From Desulfomonilaceae bacterium (lineage in GTDB: Bacteria > Desulfobacterota > Desulfomonilia > Desulfomonilales > Desulfomonilaceae): DNA of 19,476 bases. The stretch lies in the NCBI GenBank assembly GCA_041662605.1, contig JBAZSD010000044.1, forward strand, positions 1 through 19,476. Direction: 5' to 3'. Positions 1 through 7,368 of the stretch are shown here, one piece after another. Within the stretch, counting starts at the first letter, position 1. Each line of letters starts with the position of its first letter. Under the pieces are notes generated by a model. It searched no databases. It saw only the letters and a list, made by a program, of their open reading frames with translations, and was not told where the DNA came from. A program made the position numbers and the translations under genes.

Positions 1-151
1 TCCTATTTCTAACGTTTTGTCAATAGGGTATTAAAAATAGACGTGATATCGCGCGATTAGAAAAACGTTAAAAGTTCCAGTTCACCGAAATCTAACCCCA
101 TACAGGGGGCTCCGGCTGAACGATTACGTCAGAGGTAAGGTTGTCTATCCT

Positions 152-685
152 ATGGTTCCAGGGATGGCTACTCTGGTTGTCTATCAGGATGACTCAGTTG
201 ATGTGCTTGAATGGAGTAAAGACATTCCATCATCAACCGTTAAAGACGCTCGGCAGTTAAGCCATCTCATTTTGAAAAACGGCAAGGTCGTTGAGAATGT
301 GATAGACCAAGGAAAAGTTACTGACTCTGAAATAGGTTTGGGTGGTCGATTGATTGATGCTGGGGGTATTAGCACGACGGAGAGGCCAAATTGGTTTCTG
401 GCAAATCGGACCGCCTTTGGTGTCCGGGATGATGGAAACCTTGTATTCGTCATGGGGCATCATGTAAGCACCAAAGACCTTGCCAGAGCCTTGGCGCTTT
501 CAGGGTGCAAACGGGCTATTCACGGTGACGCAAATATTGATAACGTTGTATGCAATTTTTATTTCCGGGATGAAAACGATAACGTTGTAAAACGAGACAA
601 ACTCTCTCCAAACCAACGTGATTACACATTGAAACGATATGATCGGGGATACACTAAAGATTACTTCGTCTTTTACGAAAAATAG
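152..685 (+). CDS. Phosphodiester glycosidase-like protein (NAGPA domain), probably truncated at the N-terminus
   Basis: The 177-residue product resembles the C-terminal part of the NAGPA / phosphodiester glycosidase family (PF09992). It has the RTAFGVRDDGNLVFV strand segment (about 86-100), the following helix STKDLARALALSGCKRA, and the terminal Asp-containing strand GDANIDN, which matches the usual LD(I/G)N/GG position. The N-terminal half of the domain, with its Asn-Gly-Gly motif, is missing. The reading frame stays open upstream to an in-frame TGA at 44-46, and the codons just before the ATG (encoding YVRGKVVYP) look like family sequence. The ATG at 152 is therefore probably internal to an ancestral gene. 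An AGAGGTAAGG stretch 11 bases upstream could serve as a ribosome site. It has no signal peptide, whereas full-length relatives are usually exported. It may be a decaying remnant or a short expressed protein. Family assignment is by eye and moderately sure. Confidence 0.6.
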   Translation: MVPGMATLVVYQDDSVDVLEWSKDIPSSTVKDARQLSHLILKNGKVVENVIDQGKVTDSEIGLGGRLIDAGGISTTERPNWFLANRTAFGVRDDGNLVFVMGHHVSTKDLARALALSGCKRAIHGDANIDNVVCNFYFRDENDNVVKRDKLSPNQRDYTLKRYDRGYTKDYFVFYEK

Positions 686-824
686 GACTCAGCGGGACCT
701 TTTATGCGTATATTAGAGGGTTGAGTTACGTAATTAAATTTAGGGCATTGTATAGACGAACTAGGACGCTACTTATCAGAGCCCGTTGTTATAGTTTTTT
801 ATCAGAGAGTGAGAAAACGTTTTC

Positions 825-1715
825 ATGAAAAAAGCGCTCATCCTATTATTAATTGGGCTGAATTTGATTTTCGCGTTTGATTATTCCACCTGTCGATCCG
901 ACATAATAGAGGCTGCGTCTATTGCTCAAACAACCCAGAATTCGGCGAATGGCGATGCGACTTCATTGTGGATCGTGGTCAACCTGTTTACAGGTAGGAC
1001 CTCGAGGCAGGCGGTCAAAGTTCAGGAAACCATGAAGCGGCTTGGCGCTGAAGGCTCTGGAATAGTGTTGCCATACTCGGACATTACTATTGAGAACATG
1101 AAAAAATTGCGTCCAGCGTTTCTTGTCTTGAGCCCGAATGGTATACCCTGGTGCAGGTATAAAGGGAAAAACGGGGAGGATCTCGCCAATTTCTTTAAGG
1201 CCTTGCCCGTCATTATCGAAGACATGCGTATTCCTGTAATAGGGATTTGTGGAGGTCACCAGGCTTTGGCTCTGGCCTTTGGTGGAAAGGTAGGGCCGAT
1301 ACGGGGCGGAGAAGATGACTGCTTTCCATACGGACACAATCCCACCGAAAAAGGGCGACGCGACATCAATGTTCTTCATAAAGATCCACTTTTTTCAGGC
1401 ATGGACAAATCCCTGAATCTTGTGGAAAGCCACTATGACGAAGTTAAGAGACTACCCAAAGGTTTTATTGCCCTGGGCCAGAACGAACTATGTCCATATC
1501 AAATTATTCGACACCCTGACAGGCCCGCCTACGGCGTTCAGGCTCATACGGAATATTTTATGAATTCTAGGCCCGATGGGGGCATACTTCTAAGAAATTT
1601 TCTTGACATTGCCAGAACTCATAACAGCTCAGCTAGGCATATTGATGAAGAAGCGAGTATGCTTTCGCAAGTTGAAAGACTTGGTCTTGGAAACTTTAGA
1701 ACGACATTCTGGTAA
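825..1715 (+). CDS. Exported class I glutamine amidotransferase-like protein
   Basis: The protein has 296 residues. An N-terminal signal peptide (MKK, then a hydrophobic stretch to about residue 18) precedes a class I glutamine amidotransferase fold. The nucleophile elbow IGICGGHQ places the catalytic Cys at 142. The partner motif GVQAHTEYF gives His241 and Glu243, so the Cys-His-Glu triad is complete, although the usual FHPE is replaced by AHTE. The segment PAFLVLSPNGIP (about 97-108) matches the first conserved strand and oxyanion loop of the family. GATases normally work in the cytoplasm as ammonia-producing subunits of biosynthetic enzymes. An exported stand-alone copy is more likely a peptidase C26-like hydrolase or an enzyme for a gamma-glutamyl substrate; that role is inferred. 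A purine-rich GAGAGTGAG lies about 11 bases before the ATG. It stands alone, with no synthetase partner nearby. Confidence 0.8.
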   Translation: MKKALILLLIGLNLIFAFDYSTCRSDIIEAASIAQTTQNSANGDATSLWIVVNLFTGRTSRQAVKVQETMKRLGAEGSGIVLPYSDITIENMKKLRPAFLVLSPNGIPWCRYKGKNGEDLANFFKALPVIIEDMRIPVIGICGGHQALALAFGGKVGPIRGGEDDCFPYGHNPTEKGRRDINVLHKDPLFSGMDKSLNLVESHYDEVKRLPKGFIALGQNELCPYQIIRHPDRPAYGVQAHTEYFMNSRPDGGILLRNFLDIARTHNSSARHIDEEASMLSQVERLGLGNFRTTFW

Positions 1716-1752
1716 TAGAAATTACTGTTGCCCTATCACGAATAGCCACGAA

Positions 1753-1771
1753 CCAACGTTGTAATCGTTGG
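1753..1771. repeat. Short inverted repeat (6-bp arms)
   Basis: CCAACG (1753-1758) is mirrored by CGTTGG (1766-1771) across a 7-base loop, 38 bases after the amidotransferase-like gene. No T-tract follows, so it is a poor intrinsic terminator. It may be a weak hairpin or a binding site. Confidence 0.25.
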
Positions 1772-1895
1772 AAATGTTTGAAACATCAATTGATGAACTG
1801 CCCGCTTCTGGTTCCAGCTAGCATAACTCAATACACTTTGTGGGCGATTACCCTAGACGCGCCAAGTAAAGTCAGGTTAATGAGGTTTAGAAACA

Positions 1896-2438
1896 GTGGC
1901 CTATGAGAAATTTGTGGGAGAAATCGTGGGCATTGCAAGTAAGCCATGGTCTATATTGTATAGATTAGTCACCATGCTATTTGGAATGGCCCTTTTTCTG
2001 GTTTTAGTTCCTCTTGTGTTATTGTTAGCCAGTTGTGGAATTGAAGAATACCTATTGACCTATCGCTTCAGAGTTTTACACATGATGCTTGGTCTTGCTA
2101 GCCTTGTTTTAGGGTCTTTCACAGTAATTTGGACTGTAGTGTCACAGGCTCAAACAGGGCGACGTAACCTAGATCCTGTCGCGTCTTCTGAAAAATTAAC
2201 ACTCGAGGGTTCCTATTTTAAATGCAGGAACCCGTTGTTACTTGGAGCTATAATTTATTGTTTTGGAGTAGGAACTATTCTAGGTTCTATTACCACGGGC
2301 TTAACCATGTTTTTTCTAAGCCTTGTTTTAGGTGTTTGCTACGTGAAATTTATTGAGAAAAAAGAATTATATATTAAACTTGGTCACAAACATGAAAAAT
2401 GTAGTCAGAAAGCGCCATTTTTGATTCTCAGATTTTAG
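1896..2438 (+). CDS. Isoprenylcysteine/phospholipid methyltransferase-like membrane protein
   Basis: This 180-residue integral membrane protein has four hydrophobic segments, at about 20-47, 60-83, 113-131 and 132-152. The C-terminal half follows the pattern of the ICMT / phospholipid methyltransferase superfamily. It has a CRNPLLLG motif at 110-117 (family: RHPxYxG), a glycine-rich membrane pair, then two acidic residues in FIEKKELYIKLG (Glu154, Glu157), a G-[HE]-x-[HY]-x-x-Y-like segment and a hydrophobic PFLILRF end. Members methylate lipid or prenyl-cysteine substrates with S-adenosylmethionine at the membrane. The substrate here is unknown, and the substitutions around the His of RHP make activity uncertain. 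Translation most likely begins at the GTG at 1896, which follows TGAGG by 10 bases; the nearby ATG at 1903 is out of frame. It forms no obvious operon with its neighbours. Confidence 0.65.
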   Translation: MAYEKFVGEIVGIASKPWSILYRLVTMLFGMALFLVLVPLVLLLASCGIEEYLLTYRFRVLHMMLGLASLVLGSFTVIWTVVSQAQTGRRNLDPVASSEKLTLEGSYFKCRNPLLLGAIIYCFGVGTILGSITTGLTMFFLSLVLGVCYVKFIEKKELYIKLGHKHEKCSQKAPFLILRF

Positions 2439-2576
2439 ACAGCTAAGTATTTCTGGAAATGGTTAGAAACAAGCGGCTTTTCTCTGGCAATGTGTGAAGA
2501 AACAGACTGGTAATATTGCTTCTTAGTAAACCGGACAATATTAGGATTTACAGAATCTATTTTCCTGGAGGGAACC

Positions 2577-2843
2577 ATGAAGGCAAGACGTTTAGTAGGT
2601 TTGTTCATCGCCATCATTTTTGTCCTGACAACTGTAGTCGCCTTTGCCGCGGGTGACAGTTATGTCGTAGTCAAAGACAAAAAAGGTGTATGCAAGGTGA
2701 TTAAAGCCAAAGAAAAAACACCTACCACAATAGCCGGTCCATTCAAGACCAAAGAAGAAGCTCAAAAAGCGAAAGAAAAAGAATGTCCTAAAACGTCCAA
2801 AGAGACCGGAAAGACAAAAAGCGCCCCCAAGTCTAGTCAGTAG
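2577..2843 (+). CDS. Small Lys-rich secreted protein of unknown function
   Basis: An 88-residue protein starts with a clear signal peptide: positive MKARR, a hydrophobic core to about residue 22, and a probable cleavage after AFA at 24. The mature part, about 64 residues, begins with a compact segment YVVVKDKKGVCKVI followed by AGPFKTKEEAQKAKEKEC. Its two cysteines (Cys39 and Cys70) could form a disulfide in the periplasm. The C-terminal 18 residues are Lys/Ser/Thr-rich and probably disordered. A strong CTGGAGGGA ribosome site lies 5-6 bases before the ATG. I do not recognise a named family. The strand plus 'AGPFxTKEEAxKA' arrangement is reminiscent of small periplasmic or SPOR-like modules, but the resemblance is weak. 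A long lysine stretch suggests binding to a polyanion; that is only a guess. Confidence 0.75.
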   Translation: MKARRLVGLFIAIIFVLTTVVAFAAGDSYVVVKDKKGVCKVIKAKEKTPTTIAGPFKTKEEAQKAKEKECPKTSKETGKTKSAPKSSQ

Positions 2844-3201
2844 ATAGTGTGATGTTCGCTAAATCAGGTTACCTTTCTTAAGAAAAAAGAACTGTTATTT
2901 TTAGTAGGACATGGTCCTATAATACACAAAAGTTATGTGCCTACCTCTTCCCTAGAGGTTGCTATTGCACAACGTTTCCCCTTGTTTCCTGAAAAGGGCG
3001 GCCTAGCTTTCAGGTGAAACCTGTACGAACCAGACCGCCCCGGACTCAATCAAAAATCGAAGACTTTACCGAACCAGGACTCTTGCTTTTTGGAGATCCG
3101 TGGCCCCGGCTATGATTCTTGATGCGCCTTGGAGCGCATGGATTTGGTCACCCACGACTAAGATTCTTGAGGCATGCGTTTGTTTCACTTCCGGATTTCT
3201 C
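2844..3201. other. Convergent intergenic region
   Basis: This gap lies between the 3' ends of the small secreted gene (+) and the hybrid kinase (-). Apart from the minus-strand terminator at 2992-3040 I see no gene or RNA. A TTCTTAAGAA palindrome lies near 2876-2885, but no T-tract makes it a clear terminator for the plus-strand gene. Confidence 0.5.
2992..3040 (-). terminator. Intrinsic terminator of the kaiC-kaiB-kaiB-kinase operon
   Basis: Read on the minus strand, GGGCGG (3040-3035) opens a stem that closes with CCGCCC (3001-2996). The outer stem extends to about 13 pairs with three G-T wobbles. After a small internal loop come CAGGT/ACCTG and a 3-base loop. TTTT (2995-2992) follows at once. 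The wobbles become A-C mismatches on the plus strand, so it reads best as a terminator for the minus-strand operon. It lies about 160 bases after the kinase stop codon. Confidence 0.7.
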
Positions 3202-4905
3202 TCAACTATCGCCCCCCAGCAAGCGCTCCAACTCGCCCTTCAGGCTTTCCATTTTATAGGGTTTGTGCAAGACACCGGCCGGCCGTTTCCCAGGAAACCT
3301 CTGCAGTACATCATCCTCAGTGTACCCACTGGCAAGTATGACCTTGACATCCGGTTCGATCTTTATTAGCTCCCCGAAAGCTTCAATCCCATTCATTTTG
3401 GGCATTGCAAAGTCGAGCATCACCAAATCTATGTCATTATGACGTTCTAGGAAAACCTGGACACATTCCTCTCCGTCTCCCGCGACCATCGTATCGTAGC
3501 CCAATACGTCCAGACGCCTAATAGCAAGTAGTCTGACCCCAGGTTCATCCTCGACTATGAGAATGGTTTTTCGTCGATTAACCGGTACCGGCGCCGGAAC
3601 CTTTATCTCACCCTCTTCAATGACCTTAACGGATGGCGCCTGAGCCTTTTCCGACACAGGAAGCAGGACCCGTATCGTAGTTCCCTTCCTCATCTGACTG
3701 ACCACAAACAGCGCTCCACCATGACTCTTTACTATTCCCAGCGCCTCGGACATGCCAAGTCCACGACCGGTAAACTTTGTTGTGAAGAAGGGATCAAAAA
3801 GTTTGCTCACTGTCTCAGGAGTCATGCCACAACCTGAATCCGTAATCTCCAGAAAGACGAAACGGCCTGGTTCAGGCCTTGTTTCAAGGCGGCTATACCT
3901 GAGATACATCTCATCGCAATCCACGACTCCTGTAGAAAGTTGAACTTCTCCGTGATTATCTCCAATCGCCTCAGAGGCGTTGATCAGGATGTTCATAAAC
4001 AGGCGATTTATTTGATCCACATCCCCTTTGATGTGAGGAAGCGCTCCACGGACTTGAAACGTTAGACTGACATGCATGGAAACACACAATTTCAACAGGT
4101 CACGGTTCTTGTTCAACAACTCGTTGAGATCCAGGTCCACTGGTAAATAAAAGGCGCTGCCCGTGTATATCTGCATCTGTCTGGAGAGTTCCGCTGAACG
4201 TTCAGACGCCCGAATGGCGTTGATTATGCTTGCTTTGGCCTCGGAATTATGGGGCAGATCATCAAGAGCCAGTTCCAGGTTTCCTAATATTACCGCTAAC
4301 TGGTTGTTAAAATCGTGGGCTACGCCCCCGGCCATGACTCGGAGACTCTCGAGTTTCTGAGTCTGGAGAAGCTCATGTTCCATCTCCATGCGTTTGCGCT
4401 CCGTGATGTCGGTAACCACGACAAAAGCCGACATTACAACAGATGAGGATAGAGGGCCAAAAGCGACAATACTCAACCAAATGACCTTAGTGAGTTTCGT
4501 ATGTAAGGTAATCTCCGCTCTGGTTTCGTCCTTTAAGGCTTTTTCCAGTGCGGTTTCAAACGACGCAATATCTTCAGAAACGATAAAGCGTTGCAATGAA
4601 GCCCCTAGAATCTTTTCAATAGGCTCCCCCAGCATCTCGGAAAGGCTTTGGTTGCAAAACAGAATTGTTCCCTGAGCATTGAGTGTAAGGGCGCCTTCAG
4701 CCATTTCCTGAAAAAAAATCCGATAGACAGCGTCAGCTCCCGAAAGAGTAAAAATTTTGGGCCCATCAGGACCAGGTAAGACCAGGGCGTCTATGGCCCC
4801 ACTTCGGATTGCGTCCAAAGTATCTTCGGCTTCTTTCAGGCGGGCTCGAAGCTCCTGAAGTTCGCCGGCGCCATCCTCAGGCATTTCGTGTTCCTCGCCC
4901 GTCAT
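3202..4905 (-). CDS. PAS hybrid histidine kinase with C-terminal receiver, Kai-linked
   Basis: This 567-residue cytoplasmic hybrid kinase has no membrane segments. Residues 15-58 are a helical linker (AEDTLDAIRSGAIDALV) and 60-172 a PAS domain. The HisKA domain has H-box AGGVAHDFNN (phospho-His197), followed by an ATPase domain with N-box Asn309, DSGCGM (Asp356), FDPFFTTK and GRGLGMS. The receiver (446-567) has acidic pair Glu452-Asp453, phospho-acceptor Asp498 in LDFAMP, Ser526 and Lys548 in HKPY, so all catalytic residues are present. It is the last gene of the kai operon, starting 15 bases after the second kaiB, which suggests it is the output or input kinase of the KaiBC switch. PAS kinases sit beside kaiBC in several non-cyanobacterial genomes. 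The ATG at codon 8 (4884) follows GCGAGGA and may be the true start. No DNA-binding output domain is present. Confidence 0.9.
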   Translation of the reverse strand: MTGEEHEMPEDGAGELQELRARLKEAEDTLDAIRSGAIDALVLPGPDGPKIFTLSGADAVYRIFFQEMAEGALTLNAQGTILFCNQSLSEMLGEPIEKILGASLQRFIVSEDIASFETALEKALKDETRAEITLHTKLTKVIWLSIVAFGPLSSSVVMSAFVVVTDITERKRMEMEHELLQTQKLESLRVMAGGVAHDFNNQLAVILGNLELALDDLPHNSEAKASIINAIRASERSAELSRQMQIYTGSAFYLPVDLDLNELLNKNRDLLKLCVSMHVSLTFQVRGALPHIKGDVDQINRLFMNILINASEAIGDNHGEVQLSTGVVDCDEMYLRYSRLETRPEPGRFVFLEITDSGCGMTPETVSKLFDPFFTTKFTGRGLGMSEALGIVKSHGGALFVVSQMRKGTTIRVLLPVSEKAQAPSVKVIEEGEIKVPAPVPVNRRKTILIVEDEPGVRLLAIRRLDVLGYDTMVAGDGEECVQVFLERHNDIDLVMLDFAMPKMNGIEAFGELIKIEPDVKVILASGYTEDDVLQRFPGKRPAGVLHKPYKMESLKGELERLLGGDS

Positions 4906-4920
4906 TGGCGTACACCATTC

Positions 4921-5262
4921 TTATTTACTCGCTTTCAAAGCCAGTCCAACCAGGACCCGTTCCGTGTCGGAAAGGTCTCCAATAACCTTTCGCACTGGAA
5001 GAGGCAGTTCCTTTATTAGTGTGGGCACACCGATAATTTCGTCATTTTTAAGACGCTCCGGTTGCTGATATACGTCTATGATCTCAATTTCGCAACGGCC
5101 CTTGAGATACTCCTCACATAATTGTTTCAGGTTTTCGATGGCACGGACCGATCTGGTGGTTTGACCACTTACGTATAATCGTAATACATAGTTGTCCTTT
5201 GCAGATCTCAACGATGCCTCTTCCATCCTATCCGCCGCATTAATCTCTTTCTCTTGACTCAT
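4921..5262 (-). CDS. kaiB: KaiB-family protein, second copy
   Basis: A 113-residue KaiB family protein with an approximately 20-residue charged N-terminal extension before the thioredoxin-like KaiB domain. The domain contains LRLYVSGQT, the helix NLKQLCEEYL, EIEIIDVYQQPE, VPTLIKELPLPVRKVIGD and the LSDTERVLVGL C-terminus, all hallmark KaiB segments. In cyanobacteria KaiB switches fold and binds the CI ring of phosphorylated KaiC. The start is taken as the ATG at 5262 because AGGAG lies 8 bases upstream. A GTG at 5265 is an in-frame alternative. It is 17-20 bases after the first kaiB and 15 bases before the kinase, so translational coupling is likely. Identity to the first copy is about 55% over 89 aligned residues (hand count), so this is an old duplication, not a recent one. 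Confidence 0.93.
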   Translation of the reverse strand: MSQEKEINAADRMEEASLRSAKDNYVLRLYVSGQTTRSVRAIENLKQLCEEYLKGRCEIEIIDVYQQPERLKNDEIIGVPTLIKELPLPVRKVIGDLSDTERVLVGLALKASK

Positions 5263-5282
5263 CACTGGGACTCCTAGATTCT

Positions 5283-5603
5283 TTACCGGGCTGGACGTAA
5301 GTCCAACCCAACCAGAACACGCTCAGTGTTGGATAGATCACCTATAATCTTTCTAATGGGAACAGGGAGTTTTCTTACCAGGGTTGGAAGAGCGAGGATT
5401 TGATCTCCGCGGGCTAGTTGGGGTTGCTCCAGTAGATCGATTACCTCTATATGGTATTTCCCTGGAAGGTATTCTTCACATATTTTTTTCAGGTTATCAA
5501 AGGCTGTGATAGATTTATTGGTCTGTCCCGCCACGTACAAACGCAGATTCCAGGCACCCTCTTCGACTTCATCCTCGCAGTCATCATTTAGCTGTGTATC
5601 CAT
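5283..5603 (-). CDS. kaiB: KaiB-family protein, first copy
   Basis: A 106-residue KaiB. A short acidic leader (about 17 residues, DDCEDEVEEG) precedes the domain: LRLYVAGQT, NLKKICEEYL, IEVIDLLEQPQ, LPTLVRKLPVPIRKIIGD and LSNTERVLVGLDL. This copy keeps the LDL ending seen in typical KaiB, whereas the second copy has LAL. It lies 49 bases downstream of kaiC, and its ATG has a clean AAGGAG 7 bases upstream. The expected role is binding the phosphorylated KaiC hexamer. With two KaiB versions next to one KaiC, one copy might act as the KaiC partner while the other docks elsewhere, such as the hybrid kinase; that division is inferred. The acidic leader is unusual for KaiB. Confidence 0.94.
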   Translation of the reverse strand: MDTQLNDDCEDEVEEGAWNLRLYVAGQTNKSITAFDNLKKICEEYLPGKYHIEVIDLLEQPQLARGDQILALPTLVRKLPVPIRKIIGDLSNTERVLVGLDLRPAR

Positions 5604-5652
5604 TGATGGTCTCCTTTGGTCTTCGCCCTTTGGGACACAGTCAGGAAATCAC

Positions 5653-7326
5653 TTAGTCTGCCCGGCGAATCCGTGCCATGTCCTCACGAACTTGCCCCAA
5701 AAGGTCTTCGCGAGAGAGAGACTCATCGATGAGTCTCGTAACATCTCTTTCTTCCGCTTCAAATTCGGTTTGCAAGGCCGCGATTCTGGCGCTCAATAAA
5801 TGTCGCTTTTGCTCCAGTTCAATCTTTTTCCGATCTATCTCCTGTATCCGGGCCAGCGCCTCTGCCTTGTCCTGAGCTTCTCTTGCGAATCGTGCTGAAC
5901 CGGTCAGGACTTCGCCCGACCCAACGTATACATCAATCAGCTCAACCCCTTTATCTGTCAAGAGAAACTCCCGGATTTGGTGCGAATGATCCATCCCTCT
6001 GGACTTGGCTATATAAAACGACCGGTTACGCTCACCGCTGCATTCCAGAGACCTAAGCAAGAGCCATGTATCCATAAGGGACGACATCCCGACATCGGTC
6101 TTTTCCAGGACTATTCCGCCACGTATTAGATCAGTAAAGAGTGAGGTGATCCCATTACTCTTTAGAAAATCTACCAGCCGCAACAGCATCTCCTTTATTT
6201 CAAAATTGCTTCCCCCCGGGAGAAAACTTGAGATTGGATCTATCACCACGGCCGCTGGTTTAAATTCATCGATTGTCTGGTGAATTGTCGACAGGTGCGA
6301 TTCGAGCCCATACTGGGAAGGGCGAATCGCATGGAACTTTAGAAGATCATTTTCTAACCACTGATCCAGGTTGATGCCTATTGACTTCATATTTCTAACG
6401 ATCTGCATGGGTGATTCCTCAAAAGCCACAAACAGGGTTCGTTCACCGCCACTGCACACCGAATCGGCAAAATGAGACGCAATGCTGGTTTTCCCAGTGC
6501 CTGCGGTTCCTGAAACCAGTATCGAGCTACCTCGATAATATCCCTTTCCCTCCAGCATAGTGTTCAATGCGCCGATTCCAGTCGAGATTCTCTCTTCGGA
6601 AACCACATGGTTCAGAGCCGAAGATGTTATTGGGACCAGCCATATTCCACCTTTGGAAATCAAGAACGGGTATTCATCAGCCCCATGCATTGAGCCGCGG
6701 TACTTGACTATTCTCAATCGTCTTGTGGAAACCTGGCCCATGACACGATGGTCCATCAGAATTACGCAGTCAGCTACATATTCCTCTAAGCCATGTTTGC
6801 TAATCGTATCCTTGCCCCGCTCGGAGGTGACTATTGCAGTAAGTCCTTTGTTTTTGAGCCACATGAACAGCCGACGTAGCTCAGAACGGAGGATACCCTC
6901 ATGGGAAAACCCGGAAAAGAGCGCTTCAATGGTATCCAGAACCACCCGTTTCGCTCCTATTTGGTCAACTGCAGACGCCAGACGGATGAACAGCCCCTCC
7001 AGGTCATATTCACCCGTTTCTTCAATCTCGCTTCTGTCTATCCTCACATGGTCAATCAAGAGCTTTTTTCTATCTATCAACCCTTGCAGATCGAATCCCA
7101 TGGAAATGAAGTTCTTTTTTAGATCCTCTTCAGTTTCCTCAAAAGCCATAAGAACCCCAGGTTCGTCATACTCCAATGCCCCACGGACAAGAAACTCCAC
7201 GCCTAATAGTGTTTTTCCGCATCCGGCGGAACCGCAAACCAGTGTAGGACGCCCCTGAGGCAACCCCCCACCGGTGATCTCATCGAATCCCTCAATCCCT
7301 GTCGGACATTTCGTCAGCATCGTCAT
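5653..7326 (-). CDS. kaiC: KaiC-family double-RecA ATPase/autokinase with C-terminal coiled coil
   Basis: The 557-residue protein has two RecA-type domains. The CI domain (about 5-245) has Walker A GSAGCGKT (32-39) and the Glu63-Glu64 pair. The CII domain (about 246-470) has Walker A GTAGTGKT (273-280) and Glu303-Glu304. The segment KTDVGMSSLMDT aligns with the cyanobacterial phosphorylation loop: Thr410 (T426), Ser415 (S431) and Ser416 (T432), so phospho-sites are kept with Ser for Thr. After the KSRGMDHSHQIREF strand, about 80 residues (480-557) form a charged heptad-like helix, replacing the cyanobacterial A-loop tail that binds KaiA. Coiled-coil tails of this kind are known from Rhodobacter sphaeroides KaiC, where they pair two hexamers. 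The start ATG at 7326 follows AGGAGG by 10 bases; an ATG at 7368 lacks a ribosome site. No kaiA is visible. Confidence 0.95.
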   Translation of the reverse strand: MTMLTKCPTGIEGFDEITGGGLPQGRPTLVCGSAGCGKTLLGVEFLVRGALEYDEPGVLMAFEETEEDLKKNFISMGFDLQGLIDRKKLLIDHVRIDRSEIEETGEYDLEGLFIRLASAVDQIGAKRVVLDTIEALFSGFSHEGILRSELRRLFMWLKNKGLTAIVTSERGKDTISKHGLEEYVADCVILMDHRVMGQVSTRRLRIVKYRGSMHGADEYPFLISKGGIWLVPITSSALNHVVSEERISTGIGALNTMLEGKGYYRGSSILVSGTAGTGKTSIASHFADSVCSGGERTLFVAFEESPMQIVRNMKSIGINLDQWLENDLLKFHAIRPSQYGLESHLSTIHQTIDEFKPAAVVIDPISSFLPGGSNFEIKEMLLRLVDFLKSNGITSLFTDLIRGGIVLEKTDVGMSSLMDTWLLLRSLECSGERNRSFYIAKSRGMDHSHQIREFLLTDKGVELIDVYVGSGEVLTGSARFAREAQDKAEALARIQEIDRKKIELEQKRHLLSARIAALQTEFEAEERDVTRLIDESLSREDLLGQVREDMARIRRAD

Positions 7327-7336
7327 CAGATCCAGT

Positions 7337-7342
7337 CCTCCT
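7337..7342 (-). promoter_or_regulatory. Ribosome-binding site deciding the kaiC start
   Basis: A perfect AGGAGG on the minus strand lies 10 bases before the ATG at 7326. It falls inside the longer frame that begins at 7368, so it argues for the shorter KaiC. Confidence 0.6.
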
Positions 7343-7368
7343 GTTCTTGAATGACCAATTTTATGCAT

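Noticed and set aside
6560..7258. A 232-codon open frame on the plus strand inside kaiC
   Set aside because: It is fully antisense to a well-conserved KaiC domain, has a Ser/Arg-rich composition and no domain or ribosome site.
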